Shown: one piece after another, positions 56,595 to 64,000 of the stretch
How positions within the stretch are numbered: position 1 is the stretch's first letter
Layout of the letters: every line of letters begins with the position of its first letter
Source of the DNA: Bog-793 sp963823945
GTDB lineage: Bacteria > Actinomycetota > Acidimicrobiia > Acidimicrobiales > Bog-793
Direction: 5' to 3'
NCBI GenBank assembly: GCA_963823945.1
Contig: CAWGNK010000003.1
Span: 124,001 to 188,000 of the forward strand
Length of the DNA stretch: 64,000 bases
Notes under the pieces: model-generated
Seen by the model: the letters and a program-made list of their open reading frames with translations, nothing else
Told to the model about the DNA's origin: nothing
Databases searched by the model: none
Position numbers and translations under genes: made by a program

Positions 56595-57200
56595 CTAGTC
56601 GGGCCAATCCGGGCCAACGAGGTGGGGCCCGCTGAAATCGGCGTCGGGCGCCACCACGACGTGCACGCCACCGCCCGCGGCGAGCACACGAGGTTCCTGT
56701 TCGGACAGGGGATTGCGCGGACCCACCGACAACGCGACGACTTTCCGTGCACGCTCGGCCGCCGCCGATTCTGCCGCGGCACACCGGACGAGCAGCGCGA
56801 GGTACACGCCGGTGACGGTCGCCAGCAGGACGGCCACCACCCAGAAGGCCCGGAGCTCGGGCACCTCTCCGACGAGGAGGGTCGAGCAGATCCCCGACCC
56901 CAGGAGGAGCAGCGTCTCGCGCCGTCGGGTGCGTTGCGCCTCGATGCGTGCCCGGATCTCCCGCAGCGCTGTGAGCTGGGATTCATCAAGCACCGGCGCC
57001 CTCGGCGGAGAGCCCGGCGCACGAACACCCGCGCCGACGAACTTCACATGAGTGCGTTCGAGCATCTCCGTCTGATGCCGGAACCGCGCGACCGACGACA
57101 CGAGCTGGAATTCGGAGAGCTTGCGCACCGCGATCGGCAGGGTGACGACCAACCAGATCAGCACGAGGACGAGCACAACCATCCCGTTGCTTTCCTTCAC
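56595..57200 (-). CDS. membrane protein, SepX/GlpR-like
   Basis: A 201-residue protein with one hydrophobic helix at the N-terminus (MVVLVLVLIWLVVTLPIAVRK) followed by a cytoplasmic segment (FQLVSSVARFRHQTEMLERTH), a second pair of hydrophobic segments (about 95-140) and a C-terminal soluble part. The N-terminal pattern, with W and P in the helix and an S-V-x-R-F segment after it, recalls actinobacterial SepX/GlpR, which acts with FtsZ and a MoeA/gephyrin-like protein in division. A Moco gene (moaC) is the next gene upstream. Assignment is tentative. Confidence 0.6.
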   Translation of the reverse strand: MKESNGMVVLVLVLIWLVVTLPIAVRKLSEFQLVSSVARFRHQTEMLERTHVKFVGAGVRAPGSPPRAPVLDESQLTALREIRARIEAQRTRRRETLLLLGSGICSTLLVGEVPELRAFWVVAVLLATVTGVYLALLVRCAAAESAAAERARKVVALSVGPRNPLSEQEPRVLAAGGGVHVVVAPDADFSGPHLVGPDWPD

Positions 57201-57300
57201 GTCGGCCTGTTCCTGCGGTCGCCTCGACGCTAACGGACGTCGGCCGCCAAGAGGTGGACCGCCGGATCACCGGCTCGGGTCGGATGCGTCGCCTGCAGGA

Positions 57301-57804
57301 TCAGAGGGAGGAGGCCGCGGTACCGTCGTCGGCCCGCCGCCAAGATCCGGACCGGCCACCACTCTTCTCCCAGAGCTGCAGCTCGCCGATTGACATTGAC
57401 CGATCAGAGGACTTGCACATGTCGTAGACGGTGAGTGCGGCGATGGCGCAAGCGGCCATCGCCTCCATCTCGACCCCGGTGCGGTCGAACGCTTCGACGT
57501 TCGCCTCGACCTCCACGCAGTCGTCTCCGATCGTGAAGTTGATCGACACCTGACCGACGAGCACCGGGTAGCAGTACGGGAAGAGATCCGAGGTCCTCTT
57601 CGCCGCCTGGATCCCCGCGACACGAGCCGCGCCGAGCACGTCGCCCTTCGTGATGGCGTTCGTCGCGACCTTCGCCGTCGTCTCCGAAGCCATCGAGACC
57701 TTGCAGCGGGCCTGGGCCCGGCGGTGCGTGGCGTCCCGCGGCGCGACGTCGGCCATCCTCGCCGGGCCGAGCGGGTCGAGACGTGCGAGGTTCCGTTCCG
57801 GCAT
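57301..57804 (-). CDS. moaC: cyclic pyranopterin monophosphate synthase MoaC, with altered active-site His
   Basis: A 167-residue MoaC, which rearranges GTP-derived intermediates in molybdenum cofactor synthesis. Recognisable segments are TKGDVLGAARVAGIQAAKRT and GVEMEAMAACAIAALTVYDMCK with the usual Glu and Lys. The family LCHP segment reads FPYCYP here, so the His is Tyr79. That His is important in well-studied MoaC, so activity may be changed. Other moa genes are not in view. I took ATG 57804; longer in-frame starts exist. Confidence 0.88.
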   Translation of the reverse strand: MPERNLARLDPLGPARMADVAPRDATHRRAQARCKVSMASETTAKVATNAITKGDVLGAARVAGIQAAKRTSDLFPYCYPVLVGQVSINFTIGDDCVEVEANVEAFDRTGVEMEAMAACAIAALTVYDMCKSSDRSMSIGELQLWEKSGGRSGSWRRADDGTAASSL

Positions 57805-57964
57805 TCCGCCGAGTGTAGGCAACCCGGGTCGTTCCCGTCGCACTGGGGCGCTGGGGCACCGGGCGATGGTGACCGTGCTGCGCCGGAGGCCGGATATACT
57901 TGGCACTCGCACCACAGGAGTGCTAGCGCCGGCATCACAGCGGACCGGCTGGCGAAGGAACGCG

Positions 57965-58312
57965 ATGCCGACCTACGAGTACGTCTGCAAGAACTGCGGC
58001 GACGGCTTCGAAGTGACGCAGGCGTTCACCGACACGCCACTCACGACCTGCGAAGAATGCGGCGGACCGCTGCGCAAGGTCTACGGCTCGATCGGGATTG
58101 TGTTCAAGGGCGGCGGTTTCTACCGGACCGAGAACCGCCGGGAACACACCTCGTCGTCGGGTGGCAGTGGCTCGCTAACCAGCACGGCCGTAACGAACGT
58201 GTCCGAGTCCAGCCCCTCCTCGAAAAAGGACACCCCGGCGGGGAGTTCCGCCGGCTCCGGATCGACCGGCGAAACGAAGACGGCGCCCTCGAAATCCTCC
58301 CCGAAGCCCTGA
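57965..58312 (+). CDS. FmdB-family zinc-ribbon protein
   Basis: A 115-residue protein that starts MPTYEYVCKNCGDGFEV with two CxxC pairs (CKNC and CEEC) and the KVYGSIGIVFKGGGFYRTE segment that defines FmdB-type regulators. The C-terminal 60 residues are a Ser/Thr/Pro/Lys-rich tail. Small proteins of this type sit near MscL or Moco genes in many actinobacteria. The function is unknown; RNA or DNA binding is possible. Confidence 0.92.
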   Translation: MPTYEYVCKNCGDGFEVTQAFTDTPLTTCEECGGPLRKVYGSIGIVFKGGGFYRTENRREHTSSSGGSGSLTSTAVTNVSESSPSSKKDTPAGSSAGSGSTGETKTAPSKSSPKP

Positions 58313-58328
58313 CCGGACGATCCGGCCT

Positions 58329-59672
58329 TCAGCTCCCGCTCATCGCGACGTCGCCGATCGCGATCGTCAGTCCCGCGGCGGCGCTCGGCAGCCACTCGAT
58401 ATCACCACCCACGATCTCGATGCCCTGCAGCAGGCTCTGGATCGTCGACGCGATCGTGATCTCGCGCACCGGTTGGGCAAGTTCGCCCCGGCGGATGAGG
58501 AGTCCCTCCGCCCCGACCGAGAAGTCTCCGCTCACCGCGTTCACCCCCGAATGGATCCCCGAGACGTCCTGGATGAACAGCCCCTCGCCGACAGCCCCGA
58601 TCACCCCGGCCTGGTCGAGGCCGCCCGGCGCAAGGCTGAGCGCGCGGGCACCCACCCCCGGCGCCGACTTGAACCCGGCACGCACCGCAGACGCCGTCGA
58701 CTGCGCGCCAGCCAGACGCGCCGAGTAGGTGTCGTACAGGAAGGCGACGAGCCGGCCCTTGTCGATGAGCGGGACACGACGGCAGGCGAGGCCCTCGGCG
58801 TCGTAGCGGGAGGCGCCGAAGGCGAAGCTGTTCGTCGGGTCCTCGACGAACGTGACCGACGGCGAGGCGACCTGCTCACCGAGGCGTCCAGCGAACAGCG
58901 ACCGGCCCTTGGCGACCTCCTCGCCCGAGAGTGTCCCCGCGAGCACCGAGAGCAGCGTCGCCGTGACCTCCCGGTCGAAAACCGCCGTCACGCGTCCGCT
59001 CGGCGGCTTGGTCGCCCCGAGCATCCGGGTCGCCCGCTCGATGGCATCGCGTGAGGCCTTCTCGATCTCGAGCTCGCCCGGTGCCCGACACACGCTGTAC
59101 CCGCCACCGGTCTGGGTGTCATCGCCCTCACCGGCGACTGCGTAGACGACGAGATAGCAGGTCGTCGAGCGGGACGCGGCGCTGATCCCCGTCGAGCTCG
59201 CGATCGCCGCCTCGCTCTGGTCGTCCCCGTAGTCGGCGCTCACGACTTCACGGATGCGCGGATCGCCGGCGCGGACCTGGCGCTCGAGCTCGAGTGCCAA
59301 CGCCACCTTCTCCTCCGTCGCCATGGCACCGAGTGAGTCGTCCCACAGCTCGAGGTCGGTCGGCGCGACACCGTCCGGCGTCGCCAGGCCGACGTTGGCG
59401 TCCGGCGTCGCGAACGAGGCGTTGTCGCGGGCCTCGGCGAGCGCCTCCCGGGCGAGGGTCTCGTCGAGGTTGCCGACGTAGGCGAACCCCTGGCGCGCGT
59501 GCGCGACGACACGGACACCGACGCCGGCGGACTCCGCCGACGACAGCGACTCCACCTCACCGCCGTAGGCCCGCACCTCGGTCTCCCGCTGCCAGCAGGC
59601 GAATGCCTCGACGTCCTCGCCGGGACGTGCCCACGAGGCCATCTTCTGGGCCAGATCGAGCAGCTCAGTCAC
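58329..59672 (-). CDS. tldE: TldE/PmbA metalloprotease-family protein
   Basis: A 447-residue TldE/PmbA protein, the non-catalytic partner of TldD. Family segments are seen in VEAFACWQRETEVRAYGGEVES, SAGVGVRVVAHARQGFAYVGN and the C-terminal GLFIQDVSGIHSGVNAVSGDFSVGAEGLLI. It lacks the HExxxH of TldD. It overlaps tldD by 8 bp on the same strand. TldDE degrade or mature modified peptides such as RiPPs or antitoxins. Confidence 0.93.
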   Translation of the reverse strand: MTELLDLAQKMASWARPGEDVEAFACWQRETEVRAYGGEVESLSSAESAGVGVRVVAHARQGFAYVGNLDETLAREALAEARDNASFATPDANVGLATPDGVAPTDLELWDDSLGAMATEEKVALALELERQVRAGDPRIREVVSADYGDDQSEAAIASSTGISAASRSTTCYLVVYAVAGEGDDTQTGGGYSVCRAPGELEIEKASRDAIERATRMLGATKPPSGRVTAVFDREVTATLLSVLAGTLSGEEVAKGRSLFAGRLGEQVASPSVTFVEDPTNSFAFGASRYDAEGLACRRVPLIDKGRLVAFLYDTYSARLAGAQSTASAVRAGFKSAPGVGARALSLAPGGLDQAGVIGAVGEGLFIQDVSGIHSGVNAVSGDFSVGAEGLLIRRGELAQPVREITIASTIQSLLQGIEIVGGDIEWLPSAAAGLTIAIGDVAMSGS

Positions 59673-61077
59673 CGCCCGTCCCTCCGATCGTCACCGAGGA
59701 GATCCGCAGGGTGGGCTGGCCGCTGCCGACCGGGACCAACTGGCCGTCCTTGCCGCAGGTCCCCGGGCCCATCTCGAAGTCGCTCGCGATGGCGTCGACC
59801 TTCATCAGCACGTCCGGCCCGTTGCCGATCAGGTTGGCGTCACGCAACGGTTCGGTGATCCGGCCACCCTCGATGAGGTACGCCTCGGTCATGCCGAAGA
59901 CGAAGTCCCCCGTCGCCGTGTTCACCTGGCCCCCGCCCAGCTTGGCGAGGTACACGCCGAAAGGCGTCTGGGCGATGATCTCCTCGGGGTTCTCGCTCCC
60001 GGGCAGGATGAAGGTGTTCGTCATCCGGACCATCGGGAGGTCCTGGTAGCTCTGCCGGCGCCCGTTGCCCGACGACTCCCGCCCGTCCTGGCGCGCCCGC
60101 AGGTAGTCCCACATGTACTCCGTGAGCACGCCGTTCTCGATCAGCACGTTGCGCTGCGCGGCGTGCCCCTCGTCATCGATCGTCGAGGTCCCCCAGCTCT
60201 CGGTGACGGTGCCGTCGTCGACGAGGGTGACGAGCGGGCTCGCCACACGCGTGCCGAGTCGACCGCGGAAGGCCGAGGCGTCCTTCATGATGTGGTCGGC
60301 CTCGAGTCCGTGCCCACAGGCCTCGTGGAAGATGTATCCCCCGGTCCCGCCCTTGATCACGACCGGGTACGGCCCCGAGGGTGCCGGACGGGCGGAGAGC
60401 TTCCCCACGGCACGCCGGGCGGCCTCCTGTGCGGCCTCCTCGACGCTGAAGCGGTCGAACAGCTCGAAGCCGATCGTGCGCGCGAGCACCTCGTAGCCGG
60501 TCTGGCGGCCGCCGTCCCCCGCCGCGACGCAAGAGACCGCGAACCGCGTCCGAACCTGGTCGTCCGACACGTACAGCCCGTCCGAGTTGGCGATGACGAT
60601 CCGGCGCCGGCTGTCGCCATAGCCGGCGGACACCTGGACGATCGAGCCGCTCGCCGCCCGGGCTTCGTCGTCGGCGCGGGCGAGGAGTTCGACCTTCGTC
60701 GCCTTGTCGACGTCCTCGGGGTAGATGCCGACCGCGCCGACCGGGTCGTCCCGGCGCTCGGTCAGCGCGGCGGTGCGGACGCCGCCCGCGCCGGAGTGGG
60801 CGACCGCCGCCGCGGCCTCGGCCGCCTGGTGCAGGCCGCGGACCGAGAGGTCGGCGGTGTGCGCGAAGCCCGTCGTCTCGCCGACGACGACGCGGATCCC
60901 CGCCCCGCGGTCCCGGCCCGAGGAAAGCTCCTCGATGCGACGGTCGTCGAAAGAGATCCCCGTCGAGTGGCGATCCTCGACGAAGACCTCGGCGAACTCG
61001 CCCCCGCGGGCGAGCGCCGCGCTGAGCGCCGCCTCGATCGCGTCGCGCTCCACGAGCACGGCGTCCTTGTCACCCAT
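59665..61077 (-). CDS. tldD: TldD metalloprotease
   Basis: A 470-residue zinc protease with HEACGH (around residue 248), its metal site, and the typical C-terminal GQVNTATGDFVFGMTEAYLIEGG and GNGPDVLMKVDAIASDFEMGPGTCGK. I used ATG 61077 (MGDKDAV), as a GGAGGGAGCGGGAGC site lies upstream; the long frame upstream is low-complexity. Active as a heterodimer with TldE, encoded directly after it. No RiPP precursor gene is evident nearby, so the substrate is unknown. Confidence 0.94.
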   Translation of the reverse strand: MGDKDAVLVERDAIEAALSAALARGGEFAEVFVEDRHSTGISFDDRRIEELSSGRDRGAGIRVVVGETTGFAHTADLSVRGLHQAAEAAAAVAHSGAGGVRTAALTERRDDPVGAVGIYPEDVDKATKVELLARADDEARAASGSIVQVSAGYGDSRRRIVIANSDGLYVSDDQVRTRFAVSCVAAGDGGRQTGYEVLARTIGFELFDRFSVEEAAQEAARRAVGKLSARPAPSGPYPVVIKGGTGGYIFHEACGHGLEADHIMKDASAFRGRLGTRVASPLVTLVDDGTVTESWGTSTIDDEGHAAQRNVLIENGVLTEYMWDYLRARQDGRESSGNGRRQSYQDLPMVRMTNTFILPGSENPEEIIAQTPFGVYLAKLGGGQVNTATGDFVFGMTEAYLIEGGRITEPLRDANLIGNGPDVLMKVDAIASDFEMGPGTCGKDGQLVPVGSGQPTLRISSVTIGGTGGD

Positions 61078-61475
61078 CGGCTCCCGCTCCCTCCCGGCCT
61101 TCCGAGCCGCCGGCCGGCCCAGCGGCCGCGGCGAGCAACAGAAGGAGCACGTCAGTCCCCACAGCGTACCGATGGCCCGGTGTCCTTCTGGCCGGGGACC
61201 GACTGGCGCGCCGGGCGATCCCACTCCCAGCGCTCTCGACCACCCCCGGTGGTGGCTGGGAACGGCGCGATGCGCCGGTCGGCCCGGATTCGTTTCGGTT
61301 CCTGGCCCGCACCGGCCCCGCCTTGAGCAGAATCTCGGCCGTACGGGTGGCAAAGTTCCCCACCCGACGCGCAGCGGACCGGTACCATCGGGACGGCAGG
61401 CGCACTGCTGCCCGGTCGGGTCCGCCGGGCGCATCGAGAGGCGAGCGAAGCGCCGGGAGGCGCTGGGAGGCGAGC

Positions 61476-62399
61476 ATGGAGGAGTCTCGAGCGTCGCAGA
61501 TGGACGAGGCCACACCGATCTTCGGTGCGTATCGCCGGGGCTACGACCCTGAGCAGGTCGATCGCTACGTCGCCGCACAGCAACAACGGCTCGACGAGTC
61601 CTTGCGCCGGGCCGCGGAGGCCGAGCGCAAGCTCGCCGCCGCCGTGGGTCAACTTCGCGAGCTGCACCGCCGCGTCGGCGCTCTCGAAGACCAGCGCCGC
61701 CCCTCGCAGACGTTCACGCTCGACGGCGTCGGCGAGCACATCCAGCGGATCTTCGAAGAGGCCCGCGAGGGAGCGGACGCGCTCCGTGAGAGGACCGAAG
61801 TCGAGCTGGCGGAGCTCCGGGAGAAGACGGCCAGAGAGGCCCAGACGATCCTCGCCTCGGCCCGCGGCAAGGCCCAGCAGATTGAGGGCGACATCGAGCA
61901 GCGGCGGCGCGAGCAGCTCGGACGTCTAGAGGAGGACCGTTCCCGGGCGGTCAACCAGCTCACCTACCTGCAGGAACAGCGCAAGAACGCGGTCACGGAG
62001 CTGAAACGCCTCCGCGACGTCATCGACTCGACGATCGCAGAGGTCGCCGCGGACGATGCGCCGGCGACTGGCGCGCCGCCGAGCGACCTCCAGGGGGACG
62101 AGCTGGACTTCACGCGACGTGGCGCGCTCAGCGAGCGACACCCGTCGATGTCGAATCGCTACCTCTCGGCCAGCCGTGTCACCCCGACTCCGGCCGCCGA
62201 GACGCGTACACCCACGCGGCCGCCGGTGCGCAACCTCAGGCCGCCTTCCGACCGGGGAGGTTCCGAGGCGGCGCGGCTCGTACGCGAGCACCGGGCCACA
62301 GTTGCGACGGAATCGAACTTCCCGAGGGCTCGCGCCCTGGCGCCGCGCCCGGCCGCAACCCGCTCGGTCTCAACTGTCTTCGACTTCGAGGAGCACTAG
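61476..62399 (+). CDS. DivIVA/Wag31-like coiled-coil protein
   Basis: A 307-residue protein with a DivIVA-like N-terminus (FGAYRRGYDPEQVDRYVAAQQQ, with the family FxxxxRGYDxxQVD motif) followed by coiled coil from about 30 to 190, rich in Arg, Glu, Leu and Ala. The last 110 residues are a disordered Pro/Ser/Arg/Thr-rich tail. Such proteins organise polar growth or cell division. The start is ATG 61476 after GGGAGGCGAGC. It lacks the short lipid-binding loop typical of true Wag31, so a related division protein is possible. Confidence 0.85.
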   Translation: MEESRASQMDEATPIFGAYRRGYDPEQVDRYVAAQQQRLDESLRRAAEAERKLAAAVGQLRELHRRVGALEDQRRPSQTFTLDGVGEHIQRIFEEAREGADALRERTEVELAELREKTAREAQTILASARGKAQQIEGDIEQRRREQLGRLEEDRSRAVNQLTYLQEQRKNAVTELKRLRDVIDSTIAEVAADDAPATGAPPSDLQGDELDFTRRGALSERHPSMSNRYLSASRVTPTPAAETRTPTRPPVRNLRPPSDRGGSEAARLVREHRATVATESNFPRARALAPRPAATRSVSTVFDFEEH

Positions 62400-62644
62400 C
62401 GGGTGTTGATCCAGCCGGCTTGGTCCTAGCGGGCAAAGCTGTGACCTGCACGTTTGCACCTGAATCGGACGCACAACGGGACCAAGTCAGCAATCTCCCA
62501 GCGGGCCTCGGCGCGCGAAACCTCCATCGAGCCGGCACCAGCACTCGCCTTCCGTGGGATCTCCGGCGCGCCGTCTCCTACGATGCGTCCTGAACAACCC
62601 GACTGGTCGCGCTGGATCGCGCCCGGCGTCGGGTCGGTCAGATC

Positions 62645-62726
62645 GGGCCGCTAGCTCATCGGGTAGAGCAGCGGGTAGAGCAGGCTTTTAATCCCAAGGT
62701 GCCGGGTTCGAGACCCGGGCGGCCCA
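62645..62726 (+). tRNA. tRNA-Lys-like gene (anticodon TTT) with internal 12-bp duplication
   Basis: Acceptor arm GGGCCGC/GCGGCCC, D-arm GCTC...GAGC and T-arm CCGGG-TTCGAGA-CCCGG are intact, and CTTTTAA gives anticodon TTT. Between the D-arm and anticodon loop GGGTAGAGCAGC (62661-62672) is repeated as GGGTAGAGCAGG (62673-62684). The gene is 82 bases long, and the anticodon stem does not fold well in either version. It is either a damaged copy, a sequence artefact, or an unusual tRNA. Confidence 0.65.
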
Positions 62727-62870
62727 CTGGCTCGCTGGCGTTTCCGCACACCCGCGCGTGAACCGCGGGCAAACCGCCCGGGCAGACCTGCGCCGGGCGC
62801 CGCTGTGGGACGATACGGATACGGCGCCGACAAGCCAAACGGCGACCGTTGGGCCGACAAAGGGGAGCCC

Positions 62871-63611
62871 GTGACGAGTCGGACATTCCAACACCCGGAG
62901 CGGCTGGTGCGCCTGGCCGCCCTCGGGGTCCCCGCCGCCGTCGCGGCCGCGCTCGTCCCGGTCCGGACGAGCTTCCCTGGCATCGACGCGGCGCTCGTGA
63001 TGGTCGTCGTGATCGTCGGCGTCGCCGCCTGGGGGGACCGGCTCGCCGGCGCGCTGGCGGCCATCTCCGCCGGCATCTGGTTCGACTTCTTCCTCACCCG
63101 CCCCTACCAGACCTTCGACATCAACCACCGCCCGGACATCGAAACGACGGCGCTGCTCTTCGCCGTGGGCCTGGCCGTGACCGAGCTGACCGCCCGCGGG
63201 CGTCATCACCGCGCCGTGGCGGCGGAGGAGTCGACCTACGTGGCCGCCCTCCACGACGTCGCCCGGATGATGGCCGAAGGCGATGACCCCGAGGAGATCG
63301 TGACGCGGGTGGAAGGCGTGCTCGCGACGCTGCTCGAGCTCCGCAGCTGCCGCTACAGCCCGGGGCCCCCGACCGAGCCCACCGCGGTCATCTCCCAGGA
63401 AGGCGCGGTGCTGCTGGCCGGGTTCAGCTGGAACACGCTCCCCGGTGACCGCGTGGAGCTGCCGGTCCAGTACCAGGGACACCTGTTCGGCAGGTTCGTG
63501 CTCGTCCCGAGCCCCGGGGTCACCGTGCCACTGGAACGTCGGCTGGTGGCGACCGCACTCGCGAACGAGATCGGCGCCGTGCTCGCGGGGATCAGGCGCC
63601 CCCAGCACTGA
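62871..63611 (+). CDS. DUF4118 (KdpD-like) membrane sensor-type protein
   Basis: A 246-residue protein. Four hydrophobic segments span about 20-110, with GIWFDFFLTRPYQTFDINHRPDIETTALLFAVGLAVTE, the characteristic DUF4118 sequence found in KdpD. About 130 residues of soluble GAF-like sequence follow. There is no histidine kinase domain, so it may be a stand-alone sensor or work with another kinase. The GTG at 62871 follows AAAGGGGAGCCC; a longer frame upstream has no such site. Confidence 0.83.
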   Translation: MTSRTFQHPERLVRLAALGVPAAVAAALVPVRTSFPGIDAALVMVVVIVGVAAWGDRLAGALAAISAGIWFDFFLTRPYQTFDINHRPDIETTALLFAVGLAVTELTARGRHHRAVAAEESTYVAALHDVARMMAEGDDPEEIVTRVEGVLATLLELRSCRYSPGPPTEPTAVISQEGAVLLAGFSWNTLPGDRVELPVQYQGHLFGRFVLVPSPGVTVPLERRLVATALANEIGAVLAGIRRPQH

Positions 63612-63735
63612 GACGACCACCGCGACGACCGGATCGACCGGCATCTGTTCACGGTGACAATCCGCAAGCAGCCCGGAGCCGTGCCGAGCCGTCCCGCCCC
63701 CGTCACTTCCACGGCGCACCCGGGCGGGCGGCGGA

Positions 63736-63945
63736 TCATCCCCCCGGATCCGCGGTCCCTGGTGCCGCGTCGAAGGCAGCCGCACAACCCGCGCCACAGA
63801 ACCAGTAGTCGACGCCGTCGCGTGTCCGGCGGGCAGCGGTGGCGGTATCCACCCTCATCCCGCAGATCGGGTCGACGGCGCGCCCGGATCCAGTCCCCGC
63901 CGGCTCCGACGTGACGAGCACAGGGATCGATCTGCGCGTGGACAT
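63736..63945 (-). CDS. YHS-domain metal-binding protein
   Basis: A 69-residue protein with the YHS pattern DPICGMRVDTATAARR and YWFCGAGCAAAFDAAPG. The Cys residues (CGM and CxxxC) suit heavy-metal or copper binding. Such small domains often accompany metal-transporting P-type ATPases. The GGAGGGC just upstream of ATG 63945 supports the start. It is near the window edge, and the gene it accompanies may lie outside. Confidence 0.85.
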   Translation of the reverse strand: MSTRRSIPVLVTSEPAGTGSGRAVDPICGMRVDTATAARRTRDGVDYWFCGAGCAAAFDAAPGTADPGG

Positions 63946-64000
63946 GCCCTCCGGACGGTCAGCCGACGCGGCGAAGCGCTCCGGTTCCGCGAGGAACCGC

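Overview
The window is GC-rich, densely coded DNA with many GTG starts and 4-nt start/stop overlaps. It encodes a SepX/GlpR-like membrane protein, a DivIVA-like protein, TldD/TldE, an EtfD-like membrane oxidoreductase and a family 2A encapsulin. This mix points to an actinobacterium; Acidimicrobiia would fit, but nothing here fixes the lineage. Both window ends cut through ordinary chromosome.

Layout. 1-19,900 is mixed chromosomal content: a truncated Mg2+-type P-ATPase, a zinc ribbon protein, a VOC protein, a secreted G1-type peptidase, a YVTN beta-propeller, a Gfo/Idh/MocA oxidoreductase, a large membrane protein split by an IS256-type insertion, a serine hydrolase, three secreted proteins, a lactate-racemase-like protein, and an SDR gene coupled to an MFS exporter. 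20,100-41,130 is a dedicated sulfur locus, described below. 41,260-56,430 is accessory: glycerol kinase, secreted repeat proteins, a sigma-70 factor, DegV, transposase debris, a DUF2079-type membrane protein, and two copies of the 3' end of tRNA-Ala lying downstream of the real tRNA-Ala, as left by site-specific integration. 56,600-64,000 returns to housekeeping genes: SepX/GlpR-like, MoaC, FmdB, TldE/TldD, DivIVA-like, an aberrant tRNA-Lys, DUF4118 and YHS proteins.

The sulfur locus is the main find. In order it holds cysK, cysE, tusA, dsrE, shdrC1, shdrB1, shdrA, a conserved 'hyp' gene, an HdrC-HdrB fusion (sHdrB3-like), a lipoate-ligase-like gene, a divergent lipoate-binding protein, radical-SAM lipS1, sLpl(AB), lipS2, etfB, etfA, an EtfD-like membrane Fe-S oxidoreductase, a canonical LbpA, a second DsrE-family gene, a strong hairpin, then a family 2A encapsulin, a cysteine desulfurase with a long disordered N-terminus (the expected cargo), and an Rrf2 regulator. 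The reading I propose: TusA and DsrE proteins carry sulfane sulfur to LbpA and the sHdr complex, which oxidises it; electrons leave through EtfAB and the membrane protein to quinone; LipS1, LipS2 and sLpl(AB) build the lipoyl arm in place; and an encapsulin-housed cysteine desulfurase, supplied by CysE/CysK cysteine, makes or stores sulfane sulfur beside it. Gene identities come from motifs read in the sequence. The coupling of nanocompartment and oxidation pathway is inference.

One caution: shdrA carries a one-base deletion in a G-run near its start. It is probably a sequence error but must be checked.
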